64,000 nt of DNA. It comes from Tetranychus cinnabarinus. Lineage: Eukaryota > Arthropoda > Arachnida > Trombidiformes > Tetranychidae. This document shows, piece by piece, positions 33,890 through 46,700 of the stretch (positions are counted from its first letter, which is position 1; every line of letters starts with the position of its first letter). Position numbers and translations under genes: made by a program. Where the stretch lies: positions 11,408,001-11,472,000 of the forward strand of contig WHVY01000001.1 in the NCBI GenBank assembly GCA_022266195.1. The letters are read 5' to 3'. The notes under the pieces are model-generated. The model saw nothing but the letters and a program-made list of their open reading frames with translations. It searched no databases and was not told the origin of the DNA.

Positions 33890-34445
33890 AGCCTGTTGAT
33901 TTAATTTCAAATCTTAAATATTCAGTGAAAAAATAATCTAAATCGTGTAAATTACAATATTCCTGTCAATAAATTGCTTATTTAGCCGTCTTTTTAAGTG
34001 CAAGTGCAGAGTGATTTTCATTCGGTCTGTATCAAGGATGAACCTCTAAAACGATAATCTTAAGGCTAATTGTTTCAGAAGTAGATTTAAAGGATTATTA
34101 ATGGCGTATTCCATTTTTCAAAATACTAGCTTATTTTCATCTATAGATTAACAGATTATCTTTGTTTCTGTTTTCCGGCTAACCATGTTTCAATCAAGTA
34201 GAGATGGCGCTTTTTATTTAAATTTGTCAACCTTAGAAACGAAACTAGCATGGATTTGAAATAACCGGCTTCTGAATGGCAAGTTGCAACCAATGGATTC
34301 TTTTTTAAACTGTCTCATGTTTGTTTGGTGAAATTCTAGTTTCGTTTGAATCTTGTGTTTACTTCTTCAAGTTAAAGAATATTGTTTGCATCCTTTGTTT
34401 AAGTTAATAAAACACTGCCTATCTGCCTTTTCGAATTGAAACAAT
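33890..34445. other. PARP1 upstream region
   Basis: About 550 bp without ORF or repeat structure; presumed PARP1 promoter and 5' UTR. Confidence 0.5.
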
Positions 34446-37400
34446 ATGGACGACGAACCTTCTACAAGTCTGAGGGTCGACCAACCCTTTAAATGTGAAT
34501 ATGCTAAAAGTAACCGAGCTGCCTGTAAAGGGTGCAAAGAAAAAATTGGTAAAGATGAATTACGATTAGCTAAAATGGTCAAAGTTCCTGCTTTTGATGG
34601 TGTATCTCCTCACTGGTACCATTTTAATTGTTTTTTTGAAAAATGCCGTCCAAAATCTACTGGTGATATGGGCCACTTCGCATCATTAAGGTTTGAAGAC
34701 CAGAAACGAATTGAAGCTAAAATTGGTTCACCTAAAGCAGTTTCATCCAGCATCTCCGACTTTAGTGTTGAGTACTCTAAATCTAGTAGAGCTGCTTGTG
34801 TTCTCTGTGAAGTTAAAATACCTGTCAATGAGCTTCGTATTTGTAAAATTGATGAAGAATCAGATGCCTCTGCAAGACTTGGTCGGCCTCTTCCTAGATG
34901 GTTCCATGTTGATTGTTTTGTGTCTGCACGTCAAGAAACAGGTTACTTAGAATCTGGTGAAAAATTACCTGGTTTTGATGGTCTTGAATCAGAAGATCAA
35001 AAATTGCTCAAGAAAAAAATACCTAAGATGGGTACTAAACGAAAGGGAGATGATGCAAACAATGTTAAAGTTGAAGCTAAAAAGAGCAAAACTGAAATCA
35101 AATTTGAAAAATCTCTCCAAGAACAGTCAGATCTTCTTTATTCTTACATTGATAAATTCAAAGACTTCAGGGCTCCTCAACTTGACTGTCTTCTAGAATA
35201 CAATGGATATGATCCTCCTAGAGATAGAACACGAAAAGCTGAGGTTTTGGCTGATGCAATGCTTTTTGGAGCGCTTGAAAAATGTCCTGAATGCAAAACT
35301 GGGCAGTTATATTTCCGTATCGCTGGATATATTTGTAGTGGAATGGTTTCTGATTGTCTCAAATGTGTTTATGAAACCAAAACTCCTGCTCGAAAAGCGT
35401 TCAAAGTTCCTCCCGATTATAAGGAAACATACGATTTCCTTGCTAACTACAAATACAAGCCTCGAGTTCGAATTATACCAAAAGTTCAAGGTCCCGTAGA
35501 CGCGGTTGATGTTGCTCTTCAAGTTGGAAATGGAAATGGGCATCAGAACGAATCACTTCCCCAACTTGACCCTTCTAAACCATTGAATGGGCATAAAATT
35601 GTTATTTTTGGTAAATTATCCAAGCCCTTGAAAGATTTGAAAAAGGCAATCACTGAAATGGGAGCCACCGTTGTCACCAATTTCGATCGAACAGTTTTAT
35701 TTGGTATTACCAATGCTAAAGAGATAGAGAAAAAATCTGATAAAGTTGGTTCAGCTGAATCTTGCAATGTTATATTGGTTGACGAGAAAGTTATTGATGA
35801 TATCAAGTTAGCCAGTGTTAATGATGTTGCCTCCATTATTGTTAAACACTCGTTGTGTGATTGGGGAACTCAAGATGTCGCTAAACGCTACACTAACTTA
35901 GTCAATAAGAGCAAAGTTAAATCGTCCAAGTCAGGTAAATACCTTTTTTCACTTTAATTGAGAATTTTTGGTATGACATACCGCCATGAATCGTGAGTTT
36001 TTCTATTCGTGGTCACTAACATACCAAGAAAAATGATCTGAACAATCCAAATATTTATTAGAAATTATTTGGCATTTGTTCAGAGTCCCATCTTTGAAAG
36101 CGAACTAAAGACTAATTGCGCTTTACTTTAAACTTTAAACTAAATTGGGTTACATTTTTGAATCATATAGGAAGTGGCACATCCAAATCAAAATCAGCAG
36201 CTTTTCCAGAGAAACAGAGGCTTGTCATTAAAGATGGTGCTGCAGTTGATCCTCAATCTGAGTTGGAAGGAATTGCAGTTGTTTACAAAGAAAATGACGT
36301 TATTTTCTCCGAGGTCCTGAACAAAGTCGACTTCCATTCGAACAAAAACTCTTACTACAAACTTCAACTATTAAAAGATGAGAAGAAAAAGAATCGTTTC
36401 TGGGTATTTACAGCCTGGGGTCGAACAGGTACTGACATTGGTGGATCTAAAGTAGACCCATTCCGCAGTTTGAATGAGGCAAGACTGAAGTTTGAAGAAG
36501 TTTTCCAAGATAAAACGGGTAATCCTTATTCTATGCGTCGTAAGATGGTCCGAAAGGCTAACTTGTACTACCCATTGGATATCAGCTATGGAGGCGACGG
36601 CAATAAAGGTGTTAAAATGGAAATGGGTCATTCAGAATTACCCGAAGCATTACAAAAGCTAGTAATGATGCTGTTTGACGTCCAGTTGATGGAAAAAGAA
36701 ATGAAAGAATTTGAATTAGATATGACCAAAATGCCTCTTGGTAAACTATCTAAAAACCAAATTCTGGCAGCTTATAATGTTCTCACTGAAATAAGTCAAC
36801 TTATTAATGATGATTCTAAAAAGTCCAAAGCAAAATTAATCAGTCAAAGTGAAAGATTTTTCACTTTGATCCCTCACAGTTTCGATACTGATAGGCCTCC
36901 GGTAATCCAAACCAAAGAAGAAATAGAAAAGAAGAGAGAAATGCTCGATGCACTAATGGAAATGGAGATTGCCTGTGAACTGATGTCAACTGTCAAACAA
37001 GAAAAGGTTACGGATGATCCAATTAAGCAACATTATCTCCAATTGAAAACTGATGTAGACGTACTCAACTCCAATGAACCTGAGTACAAGGTTATCAATG
37101 AATATCTAGCAAATACTCACGCTAAAACTCATGCCTGTAAACTTAAAATTATGGAAGCCTTCAAAGTCTGCCGACATGGGGAAGAAGAAAGATACAAGAA
37201 ACACGCTAATCTTCACAACAAAATGCTTCTTTGGCACGGTTCTCGTATTACCAATTTTGCCAGTATTCTATCTCAAGGTCTCAAAATTGCGCCTCCTGAG
37301 GCACCTGTTACTGGTTACATGTTCGGTAAAGGTATTTACTTTGCTGATATGGCTACCAAAAGTGCCAATTATTGTTACCCACAGTCTAACAATAATGTCG

Positions 37401-37790
37401 GTTTACTTGCTTTATGTGAAGTTGCTCTTGGAGACATGTAAGTTTTAATTTTTACAATTTTTTCTCTGTTCGTTTTTATAATAATATCAACATTAATCTA
37501 ATTTCTATTATTTTTATTCAACTTTCTTTTTTAGGTGGGAGCTTACTCAAGCTAATTTTGTTTCTGAACTTCCTGTTGGAAAGCATAGTGTCAAAGGTGT
37601 TGGTAAAACTGCTCCTGATCCAAAGAAACAAAAAGTCATTGATGGAGATGTTGTCGTGCCTTGCGGACCTGGTGTATCGACCGGTGTTAAAGATACTTCA
37701 TTGCTTTACAATGAATTTATTGTCTACGATGTTTCTCAGTTAAAAATAAGATACCTTTTGATGGTTGAGTTTGATAACAAATTGTTCTAA
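34446..37790 (+). CDS. PARP1: Poly(ADP-ribose) polymerase 1
   Basis: Nuclear DNA-break sensor that makes poly(ADP-ribose) from NAD+. Exons are 34446-35934, 36171-37437 and 37535-37790; phases agree (SSKSG-SGTSKSK, LGDM-WELTQANF), giving 1003 residues (human 1014). Domains in order: Zn1 (C27, C30, H59, C62), Zn2 (C118, C121, H154, C157), a Lys-rich linker, PADR1/Zn3 (C280, C283, C297, C307), BRCT (about 379-465, NGHKIVIFGKL), WGR (about 525-615, with AWGRTGTD), the helical regulatory domain, and the ART catalytic domain. The catalytic H-Y-E triad is present: His in LLWHGSR (about 851), Tyr in GKGIYFADM, Glu in LLYNEFIVYD (about 977). Complete and apparently active. A catalytic-domain-less relative follows 472 bp downstream on the same strand. 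Confidence 0.97.
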
Positions 37791-38262
37791 TCTACGTGAT
37801 GAAATATGACAGAAGATTCAATATTGTCAAGATAGTTCTTCAATTTAGATATTTTCTCTATTTTCAAATCCATCAATAATTTTTGACTACTCCTAAAAAT
37901 TTACGACTCTCTAGCATTTAACATTAACATTTAAAATAACCTTTTGTGTTCATCTTATTACAACTTTTCATTTGAATGATTTTGGTATTTTTTGTTCTGA
38001 ATTTCAAATTTTTTTTCCTTATTTTCTATTAAAGTTCAATTTATTGCATTTTCATTTTTCAATCTTCCACTCATTTGTAACTTTCCAACAATCAATACAA
38101 ACTAATAATTGTTTAAAATTATAAATTCTTTGAAATTATTATCCTCTTGAGTGAAGATCATAATAAGATATCAAATAAGAACAATTTTAGTATTTTCAAC
38201 CAATTTATATATGTATTAATTAGCATTTATAAATCCGTACTTGCTAGTGACCAAGCAATTCA
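37791..38262. other. Spacer between PARP1 and its truncated relative
   Basis: 472 bp, very T-rich, with no coding exon resembling BRCT, WGR or catalytic regions. It includes the PARP1 3' UTR and presumably the promoter of the downstream gene. Confidence 0.55.
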
Positions 38263-39561
38263 ATGTCATCATCTAATTCGTCTGATGATAATTCAGATTC
38301 ATCGAAAGCTTCAAGCAGTTCACAAAAATCTAATTCTTCTGTTCACTCAGTTGAAGTATCTCACGAACCAATAAACCTTCGTGCTCATCAACCTTATATC
38401 GCTGGTTATGCTCGAAGTAATTATTCTGGTTGTCGAGAGTGTCAAGAAGATATTCCTAAAGATTCACTTCGTCTTGGTCGATTAGTAGCCGATGCTAGAT
38501 ATGATGGATACACACCAATTTGGTTTCATTTTAATTGTTTCTTTAAAAAATTTCAACCGAGAACAACTGGTGACATATCAAATTTCACTTTAATGCGATA
38601 TGAGGACCAGAAATTGATCGAACAAAAGGTTCAAAATCATTCAAGAAGAAGACAAGCTCCAATTTCAAGTTTTCTGGTTGAATATGCTCGTTCAGGCTAT
38701 TCAACATGTCTTTGGTGTGATAGAAATATTCCTATCGGCTCTGTCCGTATTGGCCGTATTGATGAAAATTCAGATACACCGTTGCTAATTGGTACTCCAA
38801 TTCCTCGTTGGTTCCATATAAATTGTTTTGCTCGATGTCGACAGAAAATTGGCTTTGGTCCGAATAGATCCGCTCCAGAAATATCAGGTTTTGAAGATTT
38901 GAAACGATTTGATCAACAGGTTTTAATCACAAAGCTACTTCCATTGAATGAAAATAGGCGGACTTCTGTGAAAAATGAATATGGAGCTGAAGCCTCATCA
39001 AGTGAATCATTGTCATTCTCATCTGATGATTATTCTTCTTTGGAGGAATCGTTAGCTGCTCAATCTAATCTCATGTACTCATATATTGATAACTTGGTGA
39101 AATTGAAATCTTCAGAACTGAACGCTTTACTAGAAGACAATGGTTATGATTTATCATCAATGTCGGACGATAGAGTCGATAAGATTTATGCTCTCGCTGA
39201 TGCTATGGCTTTTGGTACTTTAGAATCTTGTCCAAAGTGTGGTGATCAATTAATATTTCGCATCGCTGGTTTTATTTGTGTCAATGAAGTCTGTGGCTAT
39301 ACAACAAGTTTACCCGCTCGTTCCCCTTTCTTCGTAAATAACTGGCTAAGAAATAAATATCAATTTCTTGAGGAATATCAATATGTCCGAAGAGATCGAG
39401 TTATGCCTAAAACTCAATATGGCTGTGAGTCTTATTATCCTGTACGGGGTACCCGCTTTGATCCTGGTGAGCAATTACGACTACTGTTGTTGGGTGTACG
39501 AAAAAAGTCAAGACGCCGTGCAAGACGTAGATCAAGTTACTGGTCAAGAAGAACATCCTAA
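38263..39561 (+). CDS. PARP1-like zinc-finger protein lacking BRCT, WGR and catalytic domains
   Basis: Intronless 432-residue paralogue of the N-terminal half of PARP1. A Ser-rich leader (1-35) is followed by Zn1 (C57, C60, H89, C92), Zn2 (C149, C152, H185, C188), an acidic Ser-rich linker, and PADR1/Zn3 (C323, C326, C339, C344). Alignment to the neighbouring PARP1 runs collinearly to RDRVMPKTQYG. The protein then has its own 50-residue tail with a strongly basic end (KKSRRRARRRSSYWSRR), a likely nuclear-localisation or nucleic-acid-binding patch. In Zn3 the last two ligands are five residues closer than in PARP1. All Zn ligands and the WFH[FI]NCF cores are kept and the frame is open, which argues for selection rather than decay. 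Inferred role: binding DNA breaks without making ADP-ribose, competing with or modulating PARP1. Function is untested. Confidence 0.9.
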   Translation: MSSSNSSDDNSDSSKASSSSQKSNSSVHSVEVSHEPINLRAHQPYIAGYARSNYSGCRECQEDIPKDSLRLGRLVADARYDGYTPIWFHFNCFFKKFQPRTTGDISNFTLMRYEDQKLIEQKVQNHSRRRQAPISSFLVEYARSGYSTCLWCDRNIPIGSVRIGRIDENSDTPLLIGTPIPRWFHINCFARCRQKIGFGPNRSAPEISGFEDLKRFDQQVLITKLLPLNENRRTSVKNEYGAEASSSESLSFSSDDYSSLEESLAAQSNLMYSYIDNLVKLKSSELNALLEDNGYDLSSMSDDRVDKIYALADAMAFGTLESCPKCGDQLIFRIAGFICVNEVCGYTTSLPARSPFFVNNWLRNKYQFLEEYQYVRRDRVMPKTQYGCESYYPVRGTRFDPGEQLRLLLLGVRKKSRRRARRRSSYWSRRTS

Positions 39562-40756
39562 TTAGAGATAGAAAAGAATAAAGATAAACTATGAAAAGCA
39601 TTAGTAAAACAAAAAGTAATCCTTAAATGAAATCCTGGCTCCAGCCATGAAAAAGAGTTTAAGAGAAACATCTATCCGTGGATCCAAAGTGAGATCAACA
39701 ATTTTGATACTCAAGTAAAATTGAGAAACGAACACGAAGATTAACAATAAAAGAAGAGAAAGCAAAAAAAAACTTTGAACCTAGTTGCTATTTAAATAAA
39801 ATTTTAAACTTTACAGTTGTTAGAAGTTAAAAGAAAAAACGATTTTTAAACAAGAAGACCTCCATTGTATTCAAAGGTAAAGGTTGAATTGTTGTTTCCC
39901 TTTACCCGAAACATTGGATCCGCTAGATGGAGACTAAGGGAGGCAAACGAGTGAGACCTTTGCATCTCCGTCTTGCTGACAAATCTATAAATCTCTGTTA
40001 ATACCCAAGTTTTCGTTAGTTGCGTTTCAAATTCTGACTGGCTGATACTGTAGCAGGCCTGGAGTGGTGTCAATATATTGTTACTTGTCTAACCCTATTT
40101 GGACTATATTGCACTAGTCCCGGCCTGTCATGGTTCATTTTATGTTCATCTGTACATTTTTTTACCATAATGTACTCAATTCCTAATTTCCCAAAGTTTT
40201 ATTTTGATTTCAAGTTTTACTGTTTCGTCTATTCAACTTTCTTTTTTGCCGCCTAAACTTGCTCATCCTGCTTTTGGAACCTGAATCATGATGAAGACTG
40301 AATTCTCTCTCTCTCGCTCTCTCTCGACGTTGGAACCTGAAAAGCTTGGCTTACATCGATACATCGGGAAAACGATAATGGGAACATCTTTAATTCAGTT
40401 TCTTTCATTTATTTTTTAAACTCGGGAACAACTTTCATCTCTCTCTCTCTCCTCTTCCCTTCATACCTCTCTTACTTGCTTTCTTACATTCCTAATGAAA
40501 TCCACCTTTTCATGATGAAAATTGTTGAAGAAAAAATTGTTTTACCATTTTTGGTTAATTATTTGGAGAGAAATTGTGAAGGAATGAGAAGACCTTGAAT
40601 ATCTTCATTTTTCTCTTCATTTCTCTATCTTTCCCTCTAAAATCTCATCTTATTTTAAAACACTCCAATACAGTTGGAAACATCATAAATTGTATTTTGC
40701 GACCAATTTTTCTTTTCCCTGATCTTCTGCTTCAACTGTAGAGTTAGATTGTTTTA
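39562..40756. other. Upstream region of the alpha-arrestin gene
   Basis: About 1.2 kb. It contains CT-dinucleotide-rich stretches (about 40304-40328 and 40438-40452). A 75-codon minus-strand ORF at 39846-40073 has no family resemblance and is discounted. Probably 3' UTR of the PARP-like gene, then promoter and 5' UTR of the arrestin. Confidence 0.5.
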
Positions 40757-43700
40757 ATGGCTACCAAAAAGTTGAAAAAATTTCTTATACTGTTAGACGA
40801 TGAAAGTCTTCTTTATTTTCCTGGATCCTTTCTTTCTGGTAAAGTTTTACTGGAACTGGAAGAACCTACACCAGCCATTGGTAAGTAGTAAACCCTTTCC
40901 AATTATCTGTTGCAACATAACCGTTAATAATCCTTTTCCATTTTATTATCAGCTTGGCGACATAACTTTTTGTATGTCTCTCTTTTTGTTTCACATTAGT
41001 CATTAAAGTTCAATCTATAACCAATCAGAAGACATCTTATCTCTTTTATCAATATCCTTTAGTCTTGTTCATAGTTGAATCTTTCCATTTTTTCAAGCAA
41101 CCAGTTAATCTCAATTTTATAGCTTTTGGTTTTATCTTTTGTGACGTAACATGTTATCTTTCCTTTGAAACATGATAATTTTTATTTTTTAATTTATTTG
41201 CTTCTTTAGGCCTCTACTTTCACATAATTGGTGAAGGAGTTGTTAATTTATCTGACAAAGGACGAATTATCCAAACAGATAAAGAAAATTACATTGATTT
41301 TCGTATGAGACTTCTTGGTGACGGTGGAACTAAAAGCGGTATGTTTAATCTTTAACTCAATTTTAATGATCTTATCTCCAAACATGGTGTAAAATTATAC
41401 AAGTTCTCAAAGCTTCTAACACAGTTGATTATACCAATATGTTGCTTGGTGTTTCTGTTTCCGTTGATTCTTTTTGTGAATTTTTTTAAATGGTGAGAAA
41501 ATTGTCTTTTGTAAACTTTAGCTACCTGAAAGTTGTTACAGTTGTAATACCTCTATTGTTTCCTTTGTGCTTCACATTTTTCTTTAAGTTTCTAGTTTTT
41601 CTGGACAGTTTGACCTCCAATTTCCGGAAAGTAATTTTTTTGTCAGAATGCAGAGAGAAAGAAAAGGAATGGAAAGAAAGGGAAGTAAGAAAAGAAGATC
41701 TTGAAAAAGGCAATCAAGTTGATGTTTTGTTAAAAGAAACGAAAAGCAGTAAAATTGTTGATGATAACCTACACTTAATCCTTTCTTTAGAGTTGAACCC
41801 AAGGATTCCCAATCCTTTCTCTACAAAAATTCCATGTGTTATTTCATGGCCTTGAATTGACCGCTTCTTTATTTTCTCATCCTCATCAACATTTTTTAAT
41901 CTTTGCTACTTACTGTTATCCTTTAACATTAATCTCGTAATTATGCTAACCAATTTTTACCCACTTGTTTGTTATTACTTATTTTCATCTTCTCTATGAT
42001 AACCCTGTGGTAGTGAAACATTTTGAGGTGTTCAAGATTCTTATCATCCTACCTAACTAATTATTTTAAGCTTCCAATGTTTTTTTTGAGTAGCTGTAGT
42101 ACTGTATTGCGTATTTCAATTTTTCTTACCAAGGTCCTCCTGTGGGTTGCTCCTGCTTCAGACTAATCATGATTCACAAATTATCGATGACAACGCTCAC
42201 GTTGACCTTTATTTTCAATCCTGTTAAATGAGTCTGTTGAATTAACTCGCGTAATCTGTCAAGGCTCACACTTATCATCTTTTGTTGGTTAAATTGACTT
42301 ATTTGATTAGAATGTGTGAGTGGCTGTTTTTTTGCTATTTATTTCGCTTCACTTGAGTTAAACTGTGACAACTTCAATGACAACAGTTAGCCAAAAAGAT
42401 GTACGTCCAACTTTTGGTCAACTCTAATGATGTTTATTCAATCAATTGCCTGAAATTGTTCTTGAACCTGTTCCCTGTGCTAAAAAAATTTCTGGCCATT
42501 CAAATTCACAGATATCAACAAGTTATCACTTCACTTTCAATATTTCCAACATTCAATTTTTAGCTGCTCTAATTATCTGAGGAATGTGATATCAAATGAA
42601 AGGTTGAAATGAACTGGTGGTAAAGTAATTGAAGATTAAATATAAACTCTGCAACATCAATCAGGTTATTAGTGCCATCATCACTCACGCTTTCCATCTC
42701 TATCTCATCATTAACTTCATCATTTTTTTATCCTTTAATGAAATGAGTGTCACCCCCTTAAAAAGAAGAAAGAAAGAGGAAAAACTAAGCATAGTCCATT
42801 TCCAGACATTTTGTGGCCTTTTTTTTCTTTAAATTCAGCCAACCATTAAACTCTGACCTGAAGAAAATGGTGAAAATGGAAAAGACAAAACAGTGAGGAG
42901 ACAAGAAAGAAACGATAACGAAATATGAAGAAATTAGACAAAGTTTATCTTCCTTGTTTTTTTGGAACGCAATTGGATTCAGTTATATGGTTTTCCGATA
43001 AGTTTGGTTCTCAGACTGCTCTCTAACAGAGAGGAACAGACAGACGAAATCTTGGGATTAAACAGCAATCGGAAGTTAATTATGAAGAAATGGCTCATAG
43101 ATATTGAAAAATTTGAGTTAGCTAATGAATTGATTGCTCCCTGATGCGATTCCATTCTAAAAAACGCTAAAAAACCTTCCTTTACAAAATTTGTCTCTTC
43201 CTTACCTCTTCCTCTGTATATTTGTCTCAATCTCACTCTCCCTCTCATCTTTCTTCTTCTTCTCCAGATAAACTTCCTGTCGGTTTTCACATGTTGATGA
43301 TGTCCTTACGATAGATGATGATTAGATTGATTACATTAATTTACATTGCTAGAAGGAAGAGGAAACCTCGTTTACTTTTGAGGCCAGTGAAGACGATAAA
43401 CTGTTATTGTTTATGATGATGAACAGCAACAATCCAAAAAAATATATTTTCTCTCCTCTGATGCGTCTCTAATAGCATGTCCTTCAGTCGTTAATTTGAA
43501 ACTCCAAAATCAGCTGGCATCCGTTGTTTGGGCACAGTAAACACGCCTATCGTTTCATCCAACATCATCAAACAATCATCAAACAAAATACTTATTTCAA
43601 GACTGTTAACAGCAACAACCAAACTGCAGATTGAAACCTGTGACCTTTCCCTCTTGGTTTTTGTTTTCATCTGCTGTGTTCACTTCGGTAGTTATCAGCT

Positions 43701-46700
43701 TTTCATCTTCGCCTTCCTTTTCCTCCTTCAAACACACAAACTCAGTAGTGACATTCATCATCATCTTCGTTCGACTAAAAATCAACATGTTATCCTAAAC
43801 CAGAATGATTATACTTACAATGATAATATTCCTATCTTAATTGCTTCTCATTTTAATAACTTTGACCTGTTTGTGCTTCTTCTTTGCCTCTTCACCAATG
43901 AATTAATTTTTGCTTCTTCTTCTTTTTCTCAGAAAATTCATTGTAAAACTTTAAATCAAGCATTTAAATTGGATATATTATCATTGTACCTTGGTTAATC
44001 AAGCCTTCGTGCGGCTCATATAGCGTATCAAGATTATTCCCATTATCGATAAAAAACCGAATCAAGATTTTTGTTTTCACCCTCAACGTTTCCGTCCATC
44101 ATAAAGAAACGTTTGTTCGTTAGTTTTAACTGAATTTTAAAATTTGAAGTTAAGGAGGAGATGAAGTAAAAGCGCAACCAATGAAAACCAAACAAGATGA
44201 ATGGTTATTGTCTTGAAATTTTCTCCTGGTTCCCGCTTTTTTTTGTGGCCTTTGCATTCGCTTTCTGAGTTGAAAAGAAAAGGAGAAAAACAAATTCACT
44301 AATGGTATTTTACCCTGAGGCTTTTCAATAGTAACCTCAGGTTATACTTTTAGTTATTTATTTTCAACTCATTATTTTTTGCTTGTGTGTATTGCATGTC
44401 CATTAACTATGGTTCAAAATTCACAGTTTCAGGATCACTAAAAACCATAATTTTGATTTAATCCTCCAACTAGAGTCTAAAACATTTTAATTGTCAACTG
44501 TTTTTTTGTTGCTGTTGAAAATTGTCTTTCACAGACCATGAAAACAAATGGATGAGCAGATAAATTGGATTAAATTTCATTTGGCGTTATTTTGCTTTCG
44601 TTAAGCTTAGCTCTTTCTTTACTCTATGTAATGTTTCGCTCTGGTTGAATGTTTTTTTCCAGAAAATTTCTTGGTCGAGTCTTATTTCATCATTATCAGT
44701 CAAAATTTCTAGTTTTTACATTTTCCTATTCTTGCTGCTTACCAACTAAAACATGAAAATTGACCCCAAGAATCCAGCAAGTTGGAGTAAACTTGAGGAA
44801 AGGAAAAGATAGTGACTTTTCCAGTTGAAAGATGACTTCTGAAGATATCCATGAAGCGTTTTTTTCTCATCATTTTTCCTAAGATTATCCTTATTTTACA
44901 TCTAGTCTCCATTGGACGGCAATGTCCATTCATATCCATCAATGTCCATGTAGTTTCTCAACTTTTAAACCTTTCCTTACTCAAATTACTAAATTAATTT
45001 TGTGTCTTCTTTTTCCTGTTTCTTTAGATATTGGAAGCTCTGCTAATGGTTCTGTAGCTGGTAACCGGATCCTCATCTTGTCTCCTGGTGTCCACACTTT
45101 CCCCTTCAAATTAGGACTTCCTTTAGGTCTTCCATCAACTTTTTTAGGTAAAATAAATGATCGAATCAATTGAAATTGATTACTTTCTCGATACTACAAG
45201 ATTCAAAGACAATTGATTACCATGGATTCACCTAGGCTTTTGAATTTATACTCCATCATCAATAGACGCTCGACTCGCTCAATTGGCACTTTTTAATCAT
45301 AGATGGTTACAGTTTCTAGCAACTAAGCCTCAAATCAAGCTCAAAGTCAGCTTACTTTGTTGTGAATATTATCTGAATTAGATGTGAATTTATAGCTTTC
45401 AAAAATGCATTCTTTAACCATTGTCTTTGACTCTAAATTCTCACTCATTAATCATATAAATTTCTAATTTTTGTTAGATCAGATGAATATTTTTTTGGAA
45501 TTGTTTAGTAACACTTTAATTTTTTTCAGGTAAACATGGTTGGGTCCAATATTATTGTAAAGCAGTTCTTAAGGATCCCCAAAATGTACTTCACAAAAAT
45601 CAACAAGTTTTTATCGTGATGAATCCAATTGATTTGAATCTGGAACCAAGTTTATTAACGGTAATCATTGTCAATAATTTCAGTCCACATGGTTCAACAA
45701 ATTTAGCTCTGGTTTTGGTCTGGATTTGTTCACCAAGAGCAAAGTGCTTTCATCTTATCAAGACAACAAGCAAATACAAAACACACGTACACCTACTAGT
45801 CAAAGAAAAAGTTGACTCTCTTACAGCATAGTAGCTCCAAAAAAAGGCAATTTAACTTGAAAAACAGTTTCAAGAGTAAAATCTTGCAAATATCTGGTTT
45901 CTTTCCTTTTCGTTGCCAATTTGCTGTTTGTGTTGTGTTGTTATTTTTTCAGGTCAATATTTTAACTCTAGTTGAGCGAGAAAGCAAATACTATTTGGTT
46001 ATTACTGAAAGTTATTTGCTGTTTTTGCTCACAATGTTAGGAACCCGATTGAACGATTGCTTAAAACTGTATAGCTTTTTCAACTCTCTTTTCCTATTTC
46101 CTCCCGCCTTTCAGTTAGATAGTGATTCCAATACCAACAATTGGTTCAGGCAATATGTTTCGTTAAATCGGTCTGTTTTGCTCAGAATTTTAGTGTCTAA
46201 ATTATACTCATTTTTGAAAAACATCTCTTAAAAATCGTCCTTTTTCTACCTCTTCCTTTTTTTCCTTGAAACTTCATTCAAAAAATTTAGGTTCTCTCTC
46301 TTTCTTTTCCTTCTTTCTGATCAGTTTTCTGTCCCACTAAACTGACCTTGTAAGATCTCAATCTTTACATTAACCATCCGCCGCTCCTCTGTATAACGAT
46401 AATTACCTTGCTTTCAAGAAACTTGCTTTGTTGTCGGTTTCTATCACCACCAAGCCCTTAAACTCTTCATCTCATCATCTTTACATTTTCCCTCTCTTTT
46501 TTCACCTTCCTGTGTTGTTGTAGTTGATCGTCATCATTATTATTTTTATTGCTACTATCATCACATTATTCCCATTTAATCAATATCATTATTATGATTA
46601 TTGATGGTGATTAGGAGGTATACATGTTAACCATTTGCTTTGTAACACTGGACCTCAATATCACAATTGAACCGGTTAAAATTGGGCAATTGTAGCCTTT

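Noticed and set aside
39846..40073. 75-codon minus-strand ORF
   Set aside because: No start context, splice partner or recognisable family; consistent with chance in a UTR-rich interval.
43528..43998. 156-codon ORF within the arrestin intron
   Set aside because: Phe/Leu/Ser bias typical of T/C-rich intron sequence; lies inside an intron supported by flanking in-phase exons.
45812..46231. 139-codon ORF in arrestin intron 4
   Set aside because: Same reason: low-complexity T-rich translation with no domain.
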